The notes: generated from the sequence alone by a model not told the origin. DNA of 64,000 bases from UBA6054 sp963975575 (GCA_963975575.1 CAXBHL010000001.1:620001-684000); one strand, 5' to 3'; positions 15,184-24,407 are shown, counted from the stretch's first letter. A program made the numbers and translations.

Positions 15184-17162
15184 GGGCGCACCGCCCCTCG
15201 TCCGACGTTCGACACTGGGTCCTGATCGGGTTCCTCAGCGGGTTGCGGGCTGATCGGCTCCCCGGCGGTCTTGTGCATCGGGCGGGGCCGGTCGGGTCCC
15301 TGGCCGTCACCGAGGATGTCGACGAGGAAGAGGTTGTCCTTGGCCCGGGGGTGGGGGGTCAGGCCGGTGATCTTCTCCGAGCTGAACATGGAGACGTTGG
15401 CGTAGGTGAAGATCGGGATGAGCGGCAGGTCCCGTTCGACGAGGATCCGCTCGGCCTCGGACAGCAGAGCCATGCGTTCGGCCGGGTCGAGCTCGACGGC
15501 GGCCGCCTCGAGCAGGGCGTCGTACTCGGGGTTGTTGTAGGCCCGGTCGTTGTTGCCGTCCTTGGAGTGGCAGATGTCCAGGAAGGTGGTCGGGTCGCCG
15601 TAGTCGCCGAACCAGCCGGCCCGTGCGGTCATGTACTGCTTGTTCTTGAGGTCCTCGCGGAAGATCTTGATCTCCTTCTGGGCGAGGCTGGTCTGCACGC
15701 CGAGGTGCTCCTGCCAGTTCTTGGCCAGGGCCTGCCCGATGAGGTCGTGGCCGGAATCCTTGTTGAAGAGCAGCTCGACAACGAAGTCCGGCGGGAACCG
15801 CGCGTCGGCCAGCAGGGCGCGGGCCTCGGCGACGATCGCGTCGCGCTCGGCCTGGTTCCGGGCGTCACCGACGTTGGGCAGGCCCCGGGGGCCGGTGTAG
15901 CCGCCGATAGAACCGGGGGGGATCAGCGTGTCGGCGGGGGGCTCCCCGAGCCGGCGGACCTGATCGGCGATGGCCCGCTTGTCCACGCACATGGCGAAGG
16001 CGCGTCGGACGCGGGCGTCCGCGAACGGGTTCGGGCGTCCGTCGGGCAGCAGGGGCTTGCAGTTGAAGTTGTAGAAGTAGGTCCCAAAGACGGGCGTGGC
16101 CTTGATGTCCTTGCGCGGGTCGGGCGGGAGTCGCCGGTCCACCTCGAACGCGTCCAGGCCGAGCGCCTGCAGGCGCACGACCTCCTCGGCGTGCTCGCGG
16201 TAGAAGTCCATTTTGTCGGCGAGCATGTCGCCTCGGTAGGCGGCCGTGACGTCGCTGAGCCAGTCCACCGAGCCGGTCTGGAACGCCAGCACCGAGGCGT
16301 TTGGGTCGTTGACGGAAGGGATGTCGATCGAACGCACCGCCAGGGAGTCGGTGTTCCACCAGTTCGGGTTGGCTTCCAGTCGCATGTCACGCTTGAACCG
16401 CCAGCGCGTCAGTTCGAACGGGCCGTTGGAGATCAGGACGCCCGGCTTGGTCCAGCCCGGGCGTCGGATGAGGCGGGCGGTGTCCGGGTCGGGACGTTCG
16501 AACTGCTCGACCAGCGGGGCGTACACCGGGTAGAAGACGGCGAAGGCGCACAGGTCGAGGAAGTAGGGGATGGGGCGTTCGAGCTCGACCACCAGGGTGC
16601 GCGGGTCGGGCGCGGTCAGGCCCACCACAGCGTCGAACCGGGCTTTGGTGTCTTCCCAGAGCCCGCGTGCGGCCTCGGCCCGGTCGCCCTCGTCCGGGCG
16701 GTCGGCGAACTCCGACAGGCTCGCCTCGCGCCAGTCGTAAAAGTCCTGGGCGCCGCGGATGAGCATGAACATGCCCACGTAGTCCGACGCGAGGTCGGGG
16801 AGCATGGCCCGACGCCACGAATAGCGGAAGTCCTCGGCGGTGACGGGCTCGCCGTTGGACCAGCGGGCGTCGTCCCGCAAGCGGAAGGTGTAGGTGCGTC
16901 CGTCCTCGGACACGGACCACGACTCGGCGACGGCGGGGACGATGCCGAAGTCCTCGCTGAGCACGTCGTTCTGGACGAGGCCCTCGAACAGCAGGCGGGC
17001 GACCCGCAGGTCCTGCAGCCAGCTCATCCGCTGGGGGTCGAGCGTGTTGACGTCGCCGCGGTTGATGAAGGTAAAGTCGGCGCGGGGCAGCGGGCGATCG
17101 GACAGCACGCTGGCGCCGACCAGTCCGAGCAGCAGGATCACGGGCAGGAGCAGTCGGAGCAT
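15180..17162 (-). CDS. oppA: peptide ABC transporter substrate-binding protein (SBP family 5)
   Basis: Protein of 660 residues, larger than the usual 530-550. A membrane-type signal (LLLPVILLLGLVGASVL) without a lipobox cysteine is followed by the family core: NRGDVNTLDPQRMSWLQDLRVARLLFEGL, then SEDGRTYTFRLRDDARWSNGEPVTAEDFRYSWRRA, and a C-terminal ITGL-type end. It binds oligopeptides in the periplasm for OppB-type permeases. A Pro-rich tail of about 40 residues follows the fold. The ATG at 17162 is preferred to the GTG two codons earlier because TATCGT lies six bases before it, as in other leaderless-looking genes here. It is the first gene of oppA-oppB-lipoprotein. Confidence 0.93.
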   Translation of the reverse strand: MLRLLLPVILLLGLVGASVLSDRPLPRADFTFINRGDVNTLDPQRMSWLQDLRVARLLFEGLVQNDVLSEDFGIVPAVAESWSVSEDGRTYTFRLRDDARWSNGEPVTAEDFRYSWRRAMLPDLASDYVGMFMLIRGAQDFYDWREASLSEFADRPDEGDRAEAARGLWEDTKARFDAVVGLTAPDPRTLVVELERPIPYFLDLCAFAVFYPVYAPLVEQFERPDPDTARLIRRPGWTKPGVLISNGPFELTRWRFKRDMRLEANPNWWNTDSLAVRSIDIPSVNDPNASVLAFQTGSVDWLSDVTAAYRGDMLADKMDFYREHAEEVVRLQALGLDAFEVDRRLPPDPRKDIKATPVFGTYFYNFNCKPLLPDGRPNPFADARVRRAFAMCVDKRAIADQVRRLGEPPADTLIPPGSIGGYTGPRGLPNVGDARNQAERDAIVAEARALLADARFPPDFVVELLFNKDSGHDLIGQALAKNWQEHLGVQTSLAQKEIKIFREDLKNKQYMTARAGWFGDYGDPTTFLDICHSKDGNNDRAYNNPEYDALLEAAAVELDPAERMALLSEAERILVERDLPLIPIFTYANVSMFSSEKITGLTPHPRAKDNLFLVDILGDGQGPDRPRPMHKTAGEPISPQPAEEPDQDPVSNVGRGAVRP

Positions 17163-17168
17163 GCCCAC

Positions 17169-17174
17169 ACGATA
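17169..17174 (-). promoter_or_regulatory. putative leaderless -10 element of oppA
   Basis: TATCGT on the minus strand, six bases before the ATG at 17162. Confidence 0.4.
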
Positions 17175-17243
17175 CCGGAGCGCGGGCCGCGGGGGGGCGG
17201 CGCCGACGGTCCGGCGTGCCGAAACGGGCGAAAACCGTGCCGG

Positions 17244-18350
17244 TTACTTCACGAAGCGGTCGTTGGGCAGGCCAAACTGGCGGAGGAAGTCGGACCCGGG
17301 CCCGATGAGGCGGACGAGCTCGTTGCGGAAGCCGCGGTCTTGGGCGAGCAGGAGTTCGGCCAGCCTGGTCTGGGGGACGGAGTTGGGGTTGCCGCGGGCG
17401 TTCTCGACCTGGCGACGCCGAGCGAAGTAGATGAGCGACTCGCCGGCGTTGAGCAGGCGGATGTCGGCTTCCAGGTCGGAGCCCATCATGTTCTGGGTCT
17501 GGCGGGTCAGGGTGATGGCCAGGATCTGGCCGCCGAGCTCCGCGGCCGCTTTGGCGGCGGCGTCGGAGACCGTCGTGCCGGCTTCCGAGACCGAGCGGGT
17601 GGCGATGGAGGTTGCCAGCAGGAGCGTTTCCTCGCTGGCGAGCAGCTCGGCAGGCTTGATGCCGCGGGCCCGATCGGTGGCGACGGCGGAAAGGGCCGCG
17701 AGGGCGTGCGATCGGGTGCCGGGCAGTTCTCGCAGACGCATCTGCGCGGCCGAGCCGAGGGCGCGGATGACGGTCTGGGCGTGCTTGGCCCCGCTGTCGG
17801 CGTTCGCCGAGGCCTTGAGGGCGTCGATGAGCTGGGCGGCCTGGCTCTCGGTCAGGGCCGGGCCGGCCGCGTTGGTGACCTCGAACACGCGCCCGGCCTG
17901 CACGGCGGCGAAGAGGCGGACGCCCGCGTCGCTGTCGGTGAGCGCCTGGCGGATCATCGAGACGGTGTCGCCGGTGCCCAGGTGGCCGGCCAGGCGAAGG
18001 CCCGCGAGCCGGGCTCCAGGCTCGTTCGATCCGATCATGCCCGCGAGCAGCGAGGCGGCGGACTGCGCGTAGGCCTGGCGGAACGCCACAGAGGGTCGGG
18101 TGCCGGTCAGCGGGGCGACGAGTTCCTTGCGGGCGCGGGTGGCTTCCTCGGACTCGGCGCCGCTCGCGGCCGGGGCCAGGGCCGCAACGAACGCGTCGAT
18201 CTGCGAGCGCTCGGCGCCGCCGATGGACGCGGCCTCGACGACGGATCCGGGCAGGGTGGCCCGGGTCTGGGCGATGGCCGCGGGCACGGGCAGGGCGAAG
18301 ACGCCGGCGAGCAGCCACGCGGCGGAAAGACGGGCTCGGATTCGTCGCAC
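17244..18350 (-). CDS. exported alpha-helical repeat protein, unknown function
   Basis: Protein of 368 residues. A signal peptide (LSAAWLLAGVFALPVPAAIAQ) is followed by an Ala/Leu/Glu-rich helical protein with helix pairs of HEAT- or ARM-like rhythm (for example ARLAGLRLAGHLGTG and ALTDSDAGVRLFAAVQAG). No catalytic motif is seen. The start is GTG at 18350 with AAGGAG seven bases upstream; the frame continues to 18434 but without support. A sigma-70-type promoter (TTGACC, 17, TAGCTT) is seen 53-81 bases upstream. It is followed by 69 bases and the divergent-free start of oppA on the same strand, so it is probably a single unit. No family recognised. Confidence 0.78.
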   Translation of the reverse strand: MRRIRARLSAAWLLAGVFALPVPAAIAQTRATLPGSVVEAASIGGAERSQIDAFVAALAPAASGAESEEATRARKELVAPLTGTRPSVAFRQAYAQSAASLLAGMIGSNEPGARLAGLRLAGHLGTGDTVSMIRQALTDSDAGVRLFAAVQAGRVFEVTNAAGPALTESQAAQLIDALKASANADSGAKHAQTVIRALGSAAQMRLRELPGTRSHALAALSAVATDRARGIKPAELLASEETLLLATSIATRSVSEAGTTVSDAAAKAAAELGGQILAITLTRQTQNMMGSDLEADIRLLNAGESLIYFARRRQVENARGNPNSVPQTRLAELLLAQDRGFRNELVRLIGPGSDFLRQFGLPNDRFVK

Positions 18351-18402
18351 GGTCGGACTCCTTGGGATCTTCCCGGGCCGGCGTTGGCGGGCGCGGGTTG
18401 GA

Positions 18403-18431
18403 AAGCTATCGATTCGGCCCGGCACGGTCAA
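18403..18431 (-). promoter_or_regulatory. sigma-70 promoter of the exported repeat protein
   Basis: Minus strand TTGACC, a 17-base spacer and TAGCTT; start near 18396, about 46 bases before the GTG. Confidence 0.6.
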
Positions 18432-18489
18432 CAAGCGGAGCGGTCGGGGCCGGGGGGCGGGGAGGGCGGGACTCGGGAACGGGCGGGGG

Positions 18490-19467
18490 TCAGTAGACCT
18501 CCATGAACACGCGTTTGGTCGGCTTGATCTGGCGGGGGATCATCCGCCGGTCCCACAGCGCGGGATCGGAGGGGACGTCGTCGGAGATGTTCAGGTACTG
18601 CGTTCGCCGGTCGGGGGGGAGCATCGTCCACAGGGTGCGGAGGACGCCCAGTTCCATCCCGGCGATGCCGCAGATGTAGATGAGGGTGCGATCGGAGCTG
18701 AGCATGGGGCGGAGATCCGCGGCGTCCGCTTCCACGCGGTCCTGGACGTACATGGGCCGGGGCTGGTTGTCGGTGATCTCGCGGGAAATGGCGGTGCGGT
18801 AGGTGAACCAGGCGTGCTCGCGTTCCATGGCCCGCAGCTCGGCGTCGTAGAGCAGGTCGGTGCGGTAGGGCGCGCCCATCACGAGGCTGGCGCGGCCGGA
18901 ATAGGCGGCGACCCCCAGGTCGGCGAGCATGCCGCGAAACGGCGCGATGCCGGTGCCGGTGGCGATGAAGAGGTAGTCGTGGCGGTCGGGGTCGGCAGGG
19001 AGCAGGAACCGCTTGCCGGCGGGCCCGGTCAGGTGGACTTTGTCGCCCTCCTGCAGGTCGCAGAGGTAGTTCGAACACACGCCCAGGAAGAGGGTGTGGT
19101 CGTCCTGGTGCTCGTCGATGGTGCGTTTGACGGTGGTGGCGAGGATCGTGCCGTCGCCGCGTTCGCCGCGGGAGGGCGAGGCGATCGAGTAGAGGCGGAG
19201 CTTGTGGGGCCGGCCCTTGGGGTCCGTGCCCGGGGGAACCACGCCGAAGGACTGACCGGCGAGCCAGGCCCCCTCGAGCGGGGTGCCGGAAACATCGATC
19301 TCGACGTGGCGGACGAAGCCCGCGGCCTTGCGGGCGGCGGTGCAGACCCGCGTTCCCACCACCGTGCCCACCACCGGTTCAGCCGGGCTGACCAGGTGCT
19401 GGCGGGCCTCGGGCATCTCGGGCAGCCCGGGGGTTTCGACGGTGTGGGAGGCCTGGTCTGCGGTCAT
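18490..19467 (-). CDS. petH: plant-type ferredoxin-NADP+ reductase
   Basis: Protein of 325 residues. FAD-binding motif RLYSIASP (91-98), the GVCSNYLCDL and HLTGPAGKRFLLP segments, and the NADP site FIATGTGIAPFRGML (168-181) are those of plastid/cyanobacterial-type FNR; the C-terminal residue is Tyr, which stacks on the flavin. The first 30 residues are an unstructured extension. It transfers electrons between ferredoxin or flavodoxin and NADP(H), probably in the reductive direction in a heterotroph. No photosynthetic genes are present. The ATG lacks a good Shine-Dalgarno; AACAAT lies five bases upstream. The symbol follows the cyanobacterial name and is tentative; fpr is the name used for a different subfamily. 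Confidence 0.92.
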   Translation of the reverse strand: MTADQASHTVETPGLPEMPEARQHLVSPAEPVVGTVVGTRVCTAARKAAGFVRHVEIDVSGTPLEGAWLAGQSFGVVPPGTDPKGRPHKLRLYSIASPSRGERGDGTILATTVKRTIDEHQDDHTLFLGVCSNYLCDLQEGDKVHLTGPAGKRFLLPADPDRHDYLFIATGTGIAPFRGMLADLGVAAYSGRASLVMGAPYRTDLLYDAELRAMEREHAWFTYRTAISREITDNQPRPMYVQDRVEADAADLRPMLSSDRTLIYICGIAGMELGVLRTLWTMLPPDRRTQYLNISDDVPSDPALWDRRMIPRQIKPTKRVFMEVY

Positions 19468-19472
19468 GATCG

Positions 19473-19478
19473 ATTGTT
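19473..19478 (-). promoter_or_regulatory. possible leaderless -10 element of the FNR gene
   Basis: AACAAT on the minus strand, five bases before the ATG. A weaker match than the other leaderless-looking sites. Confidence 0.25.
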
Positions 19479-19578
19479 GACCCTTCGTCGGGGGCGGGCC
19501 ATGGGCCGCCCCTCGGCCCGGATGCGGGGCCCGCGGCCAACGGGGTCCGTCGAACGGTCGCGGGCGACGACCGGAGGA

Positions 19579-21195
19579 TTACGGGGTGGTGCCGCCGGCC
19601 TCGAGGGCGTCAATTCGGCTCTGGATCTGCCCGCGGACGTAATCGAGGATCGGTGCGTACTCGGCGGGCATCGCGGCGGCCTGTTCGTCGAGGGCGTCGA
19701 GGGCGGCGCGGAGCGCGTCCGGATCGTCGATCTCGTTGAGCATGTCGATCTGGGACTGGAACTGGGCCTGCAGCATCGCGCGGGATTCTTCCGGGAGGCT
19801 GGCGAGGATCTCCTCGAAAGTCATCCCTTCCATGGACTCGGGCAGGGTTGCGTCGTCCATCGACGTCACGGGTGCGGCCTCGTCGCCGGGTTCGGGTTCA
19901 GGCTCGATGCCGCCGAGGCGGTCGATGCGCTCCGCGGCGGCCTGCAGCTTGTCGGAGGCATCGCCCCGGGAACGGACCGAACGCAGCGCGGATGCCGCGG
20001 CCTGGAAGGCCTGGGCGGACGCGTCGGCCGACTCGCCGGCGGCTTCGCGAGCGGCGCGGGCGTTCTCGGCGTGCGGGCCGGGGATGGAGGCGTCGGCGAG
20101 CGCTTCGTAGATGGCGGCGGCCTCGTTCTGTCCGGCGGCGCGTCGGGCCCAGACTGAGCCGCGGACTTCCTCGGCCGAGGCACGAGCGATCGCGGCGCTG
20201 TCCTTGAGCACGGTGCGGGCGTCACGCAGCGCGGACTCGACCTGCCCGAGGAGGGTCAGCACGGCCTCGGCCTTGCGGTCCACCTCGGATTCGCGGAACG
20301 ACACGAGTTCCGCGGCGGTCTCGGTCAGGCGGGCGCGGGCCTGCGCCGCGGCGGCGCGGGCCTCGGCCGCGTCGGACTCGGCCACGCGGGCGCGTTCTTC
20401 GAGTTCGCGCTTGGAGTTCTCGAGCAGCTCGATCTGCGCCTCGGCCTTCTGCACGTTCAGGCCGATCTCCGCGGCGGAGGGGCGCAGCTGGCCCACCCGG
20501 CCCTGGATCCGCACGGCCTCGAGCTCGAACTGGTCGGCCCGCAGGGTGTACTCGCGGGCTTCGGCGGCCAGTTCGGCGGCCCGCTGGGCGTTGACCCCGG
20601 CCATCTCGAGTCCGAGCGTTCCCGCCTGCGACCGCTCCGCGGCGGCCTTGGCCTCCAGGTCGGCGATCTTCGCTTCCAGGTCGGCGATCTGGGCGTCGAT
20701 GTCGGACTTCTGACGCTGGTAGACCGCGGCGTCGCTCCGGCGGTTGGCGATGAGGCTGTCCAGCTCGGTCAGGTCGGCGCGGGGGTCGAAGGCGGCCGCC
20801 GCGCGGGCGACCGCGTCGAGGGTCAGGTACTCGCTGAGCAGGCCGCGGATCACCCGGACCTTGCGGAGCGCCAGGGTCTCGGCGGCGGCGGATTCCTGGG
20901 CGGCCTGGGTGGCCAGGCCGAGCTTGGCCCGCGCGACCGTGACGGCCGCCGCCTCGGCGTAGCCGTTCTCGTCGCCGGCCAGCGGGGTCATCGTGAGGAC
21001 GATGTCCTCGTAGGTCGCGGTGGTCGTGTCGCCGAACGCGCGGGGGTCGCCCGACGCGGCCGAGGCGAACTGGTGCCCGGTGTTCCGGAGGGCGGCCTGG
21101 GACTCGGTGTCGCCGTCGCACCCGGCCAGGGCACCCGTGGCGAGCAGGATGGCGAGCAGCGTGGGTCGGGTGCTACGGGTCGCGTGGGGCATCAT
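19579..21195 (-). CDS. large coiled-coil lipoprotein, unknown function
   Basis: Protein of 538 residues. Lipoprotein signal with lipobox LAGC (TGALAGC near residue 20-26), then about 330 residues of Ala/Glu/Arg-rich heptads, including ADLEAKIADLEAKAAAER, that predict a long coiled coil. An acidic Pro/Glu linker (EPEPEPGDEAAP, about 420) and a second helical domain follow. It resembles envelope-spanning coiled-coil proteins only in general form. Two ATGs (21195 and 21192) are adjacent, with GAAGAG upstream. It has its own intergenic region of 180 bases, holding a TATGAT (21277-21282, minus) and a G17 tract further up. No family recognised. Confidence 0.78.
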   Translation of the reverse strand: MMPHATRSTRPTLLAILLATGALAGCDGDTESQAALRNTGHQFASAASGDPRAFGDTTTATYEDIVLTMTPLAGDENGYAEAAAVTVARAKLGLATQAAQESAAAETLALRKVRVIRGLLSEYLTLDAVARAAAAFDPRADLTELDSLIANRRSDAAVYQRQKSDIDAQIADLEAKIADLEAKAAAERSQAGTLGLEMAGVNAQRAAELAAEAREYTLRADQFELEAVRIQGRVGQLRPSAAEIGLNVQKAEAQIELLENSKRELEERARVAESDAAEARAAAAQARARLTETAAELVSFRESEVDRKAEAVLTLLGQVESALRDARTVLKDSAAIARASAEEVRGSVWARRAAGQNEAAAIYEALADASIPGPHAENARAAREAAGESADASAQAFQAAASALRSVRSRGDASDKLQAAAERIDRLGGIEPEPEPGDEAAPVTSMDDATLPESMEGMTFEEILASLPEESRAMLQAQFQSQIDMLNEIDDPDALRAALDALDEQAAAMPAEYAPILDYVRGQIQSRIDALEAGGTTP

Positions 21196-21345
21196 CTGGT
21201 CTCTTCGTGCGGGTTTCCGGAGGGCTTCCGGTCGGTTCGGCGGTCCAGAACCCCGGCTTGGCGGGGCGCGGCGGTCATCATAGGGCATCGGGCGTCCCGG
21301 TGGGCCACGCGGGTGGAGTGGGGGCGGGTGCAAACCACCAAATCC

Positions 21346-21362
21346 GGGGGGGGGGGGGGGGG
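21346..21362. repeat. G17 homopolymer tract
   Basis: Seventeen consecutive G on the plus strand, 13 bases downstream of the stop of the CX4CH gene and about 150 bases upstream of the lipoprotein ATG. Such tracts slip during replication and can also be sequencing or assembly artefacts. Confidence 0.85.
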
Positions 21363-21375
21363 ATGGGTGCGGCGT

Positions 21376-22704
21376 TCAGGGCTCGGGGCGGTCCGGCGGG
21401 GTTTGAGGCTCCCGGTCCGGGTCTGCGGTGGGCGGGGGGTACTCGATGCTGTAGTCGGGGCGGGGTGTATAGAGAGATGCGACCCAGTCGGCCGCCTCTT
21501 TGAAACGGCGGTCCTCGGTGGTGCGGAACACGAACCGCCAGTTCTCTCCAAGGGCCCGCTGGTCGACCTGCGGGTGGGGATACAGAGCCGCCCGGCGGGG
21601 AAGGGCCATGTGGAGCAGCGGCGACCGGGCGGGCTCGTCGTGGTTGATCAGGCGGGTGCCGTCCTCAAGCCGGAAGCGGTCGAGGATCAGGAAGTTGGTG
21701 TAGGCGGTTTCGTCGGAGTTGACGCGGTCGTTGAGCAGGCGCAGGCGTCCGGCCTCGGCGCCGCCGTGGCAGCGGTTGGAGGCGCAGGCGTTGACGATCC
21801 AGCCGCCGGCGCCGTGGACCCGGGTCTTGAAGGTGTTCATCGAGGGCGGGTCGTCGAGGACGCGGACGCGGTCGTAGAGGTCGCGGGCCTTGCGTTCGAA
21901 GATCATGCGGAGCTTGTCGCCGGGTTCGAGCCTGACGATGGCCTCGCGCTCTTCCAGGCTGACCGGGAAGGACTCCGGAAACCGCACCATCAGTTCGCGC
22001 ATCACGTCGTCGGGGATCAGGATCCGCGTCGGGGCGTTCAGGTCGATCTCGAACACCCGGATGCGGTTGATCTGGTCCTCGGTCAGCACGGGGATCTCGG
22101 GCGGGGGCGGGGCGGCCCGGTTTTGGCGCTCCGTGCGGGACCGGGCCGCGAGCGCGAGGTGGTTGCTCAGCCAGGTGTGGAGGGTGCGGGCGTCCGGGTT
22201 GCCGGGTTCCTTCTCGAGGATGCCCTCGAGTTCGTCCAGGGCGAGGCGGTAGGCCTCTCGGGCCCGAAGCCATTCCACCAGCGCCAGGCGGGCGCGGATG
22301 TCGTTGTCGTCGACCGAGGCCCGCAGTTCGCGGTACCGCTCGGCGACCGGGGGCAGCTCGCGCATGCCCGCGATGCGGCTGCGGGGGAAGGTCGTGTCGA
22401 TCGCGTTGATGCGGATGACAACGGACTCGGCCGACTCGGAGACGAGGGTGCCGCGGATCTCCCGCCCGGTGTTCAGCGTGATCACGACCTCGCGGACGCC
22501 CTCGGTGGGTGCCGATTCCGGCGGTTCGCCCCCGGGTTGCGCGGGGAGGGCGGCGGCGGTCGGCTCGGGGACAGGCGTGAGCGCGACACCGGCGAACAGC
22601 AGCAGGCAGGCACCGCCCAGGGCGTGGGCGACGGCGAAACCGCGATGTCGGGTGGGTCGGTGCTTCACGGGGTCATTCTGGGAGGGTCGGGGACGCGAGT
22701 CCAT
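21376..22704 (-). CDS. membrane-anchored protein with a CX4CH motif
   Basis: Protein of 442 residues. After a hydrophobic N-terminal segment (GGACLLLFAGVALT) comes a region with VVITLNTGREIRGTLVSESAESVVIRI (about 70-97), an SH3-like pattern, then a helical, TPR-like part (LDELEGILEKEPGNPDARTLHTWL). The second half holds ACASNRCHGG near residue 310: two cysteines with four residues between them followed by His, which resembles a c-type haem site but with CX4CH instead of CXXCH. Haem binding is possible, not shown. The start is uncertain: the ATG at 22704 or a GTG at 22668 would both retain the hydrophobic segment. It lies 102 bases after fapA and may belong to the same transcript. No family recognised. 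Confidence 0.72.
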   Translation of the reverse strand: MDSRPRPSQNDPVKHRPTRHRGFAVAHALGGACLLLFAGVALTPVPEPTAAALPAQPGGEPPESAPTEGVREVVITLNTGREIRGTLVSESAESVVIRINAIDTTFPRSRIAGMRELPPVAERYRELRASVDDNDIRARLALVEWLRAREAYRLALDELEGILEKEPGNPDARTLHTWLSNHLALAARSRTERQNRAAPPPPEIPVLTEDQINRIRVFEIDLNAPTRILIPDDVMRELMVRFPESFPVSLEEREAIVRLEPGDKLRMIFERKARDLYDRVRVLDDPPSMNTFKTRVHGAGGWIVNACASNRCHGGAEAGRLRLLNDRVNSDETAYTNFLILDRFRLEDGTRLINHDEPARSPLLHMALPRRAALYPHPQVDQRALGENWRFVFRTTEDRRFKEAADWVASLYTPRPDYSIEYPPPTADPDREPQTPPDRPEP

Positions 22705-22806
22705 GCCGCCGCAGGCTCTATACGGGCGGATCGACCCGCGGATGCCCGAATCGGGTCGTCGTCCGCGATCCGGGTTCTTGAGGTGGGGTCGGCGGGGCGG
22801 GCGCGG

Positions 22807-24384
22807 TCAGGCGGCGGCGTTGCCGGTCCCGTCGGCTTCCGTTCCCTGCGGGTCGGGCCGGCCGTGACGCGGCACGACCCGTTCGTCCTGCTCGATCGTC
22901 GCGAACTTGGCCAGCGGGTGGACCTCGCCGCGGTACTCGATCACCGGATCGTTGGCGGCGTTGAGGCGGATGACCGACTCGCCCTTGACCTCGTTGCGGA
23001 AGACGGCCTTGTGACCGGGCATCCAGAGGACGACCCCGGCGTGGATGCACTGGGCCACGCGGAGCACCGTGTGGGTGGTGTCGCCGAGATTGCTCTCCAG
23101 ACGCAGGGCGGCCTCCTCGAGGTCACGGACGCGTCGGTCACCTTCGGAGAGTTCTGATTCGATGGCGTTGATGGCCTCCGTCTGGTCCGGGCGGGGGTGC
23201 TTGCCCGCGCCCGCCTTGAGCATCGGGAGGCGAGCACGAAGGGGCTCGAGCGCGGTCCGGACATCATCAATCAGGTCTCGGGCCTCGCGGAGCAGCCCGT
23301 CGAGGTCCTCGACGGAGCCGATGACCAGCTCGGTCCGGGTCTCCTGGGCGCTGCCGACGACGCCCGCTTCGACGCCCTTGGACGCGACGATAACCCCGCC
23401 GCGGATCGCGCCCGCGGGGATCTTGACGGTGCCGCGGACGCGGACCCGGCAGTTGGTGATCTCGTGCTTGACGATGCAGTCCTCGGCGCACTCGACGGAG
23501 GCGCCCTCGAGGTAGCCGGCCCGCAGGTCCGTTCCCGCGACGATCCGGCCGATGTCGCGTCCGGCGGCCCCGCGCTCGAGCACGATGTCGCGGCGGCTCT
23601 CGAGGAAGGATGCCTCCACGAGCTTGCGGACGGAGACGGTGCCGGTGGCCCGCACGACGAACTTGTCGCGCACGCCCCCGCCGATCTCCACGGGGCCGGG
23701 GAAGTCGATGTTGCCGGTCTCGAAGCCGACGTCCTCCGGCACGGTGAGCGTGCGTTCGATGTGCCGGTTCGTCCCGAGGTAGACCAGGCGTCCGCGGGCC
23801 TTGGCGATCAGCTTGTGCTCGCGGGTCAGCTCGATGGTCTCGGGGTCGATGTCGGCCGGCGAGGCGGCCTGCTTGGCGGGCAGGACGTTGCCGAAGATGT
23901 CCTCGCCGTCCTCGCCGGGGTCGGGCGGCGAGATCGAGCCGAGCACCTCCCCGGCCTGCACGATGATGAACGCGCTCTGCTCGTAGAAGTTGACCTTCTC
24001 CTCGGTCACGACGGCGGGCCTGCCGCCGCGGGTGTTCTCGTCGGCGAGGGCCTGCTTGCGGTCGGCGATCTTGCGGATCTGATCGGCGATGCGGGGCGAC
24101 CATTCGAGCACACGCGGCTCGGCGTCGCGAGGTTCGACCCCGCGGGCGACGATGGAGGCGTGCTCGGAGCCCGGGACCGATTTGATCCGCTCGATGAGCG
24201 CGGCGATGAGCTCGCGGTCGATCAGCCTTGTCGGGATACCCCGGGCCTCGAGGTAGATCGCGAAGACGGAGGCGTCGATGTGCTCGACCGGCACCTTGGG
24301 CCCGACGCGCAGCGTCCCCTCCAGCGAGCGGTCGTCCGTTCGCAGTTGCAGGTGGGTGTCGAGATCGTGCTCTCCGGACGCCAT
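22807..24384 (-). CDS. fapA: FapA (DUF342) family protein
   Basis: Protein of 525 residues. The central part (about 200-380) has the repetitive beta pattern of DUF342/FapA: VNFYEQSAFIIVQAGEVLGSI..PGEDGEDIFGNVLPA, then DIDFPGPVEIGGGVRDKFVVRATGTVSVRKLVEAS and IRGGVIVASKGVEAG, a left-handed polymer-like beta roll. The C-terminal part is a coiled coil (about 400-470) followed by a beta domain. FapA proteins occur next to flagellar or chemotaxis genes; in Vibrio FapA links glucose sensing to flagellation. Here it is the last gene of the che operon, 23 bases after cheY. The ATG at 24384 starts the conserved part; the frame upstream is the shadow of cheY. Confidence 0.85.
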   Translation of the reverse strand: MASGEHDLDTHLQLRTDDRSLEGTLRVGPKVPVEHIDASVFAIYLEARGIPTRLIDRELIAALIERIKSVPGSEHASIVARGVEPRDAEPRVLEWSPRIADQIRKIADRKQALADENTRGGRPAVVTEEKVNFYEQSAFIIVQAGEVLGSISPPDPGEDGEDIFGNVLPAKQAASPADIDPETIELTREHKLIAKARGRLVYLGTNRHIERTLTVPEDVGFETGNIDFPGPVEIGGGVRDKFVVRATGTVSVRKLVEASFLESRRDIVLERGAAGRDIGRIVAGTDLRAGYLEGASVECAEDCIVKHEITNCRVRVRGTVKIPAGAIRGGVIVASKGVEAGVVGSAQETRTELVIGSVEDLDGLLREARDLIDDVRTALEPLRARLPMLKAGAGKHPRPDQTEAINAIESELSEGDRRVRDLEEAALRLESNLGDTTHTVLRVAQCIHAGVVLWMPGHKAVFRNEVKGESVIRLNAANDPVIEYRGEVHPLAKFATIEQDERVVPRHGRPDPQGTEADGTGNAAA

Positions 24385-24407
24385 GGGCGTTGGATCGCTC
24401 CTTCGTG

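Noticed and set aside
15243..18506. Open frame of 1087 codons on the plus strand opposite oppA and its neighbour
   Set aside because: It is the GC-rich antisense shadow of clear genes on the minus strand, has no recognisable domain and no ribosome-binding site.
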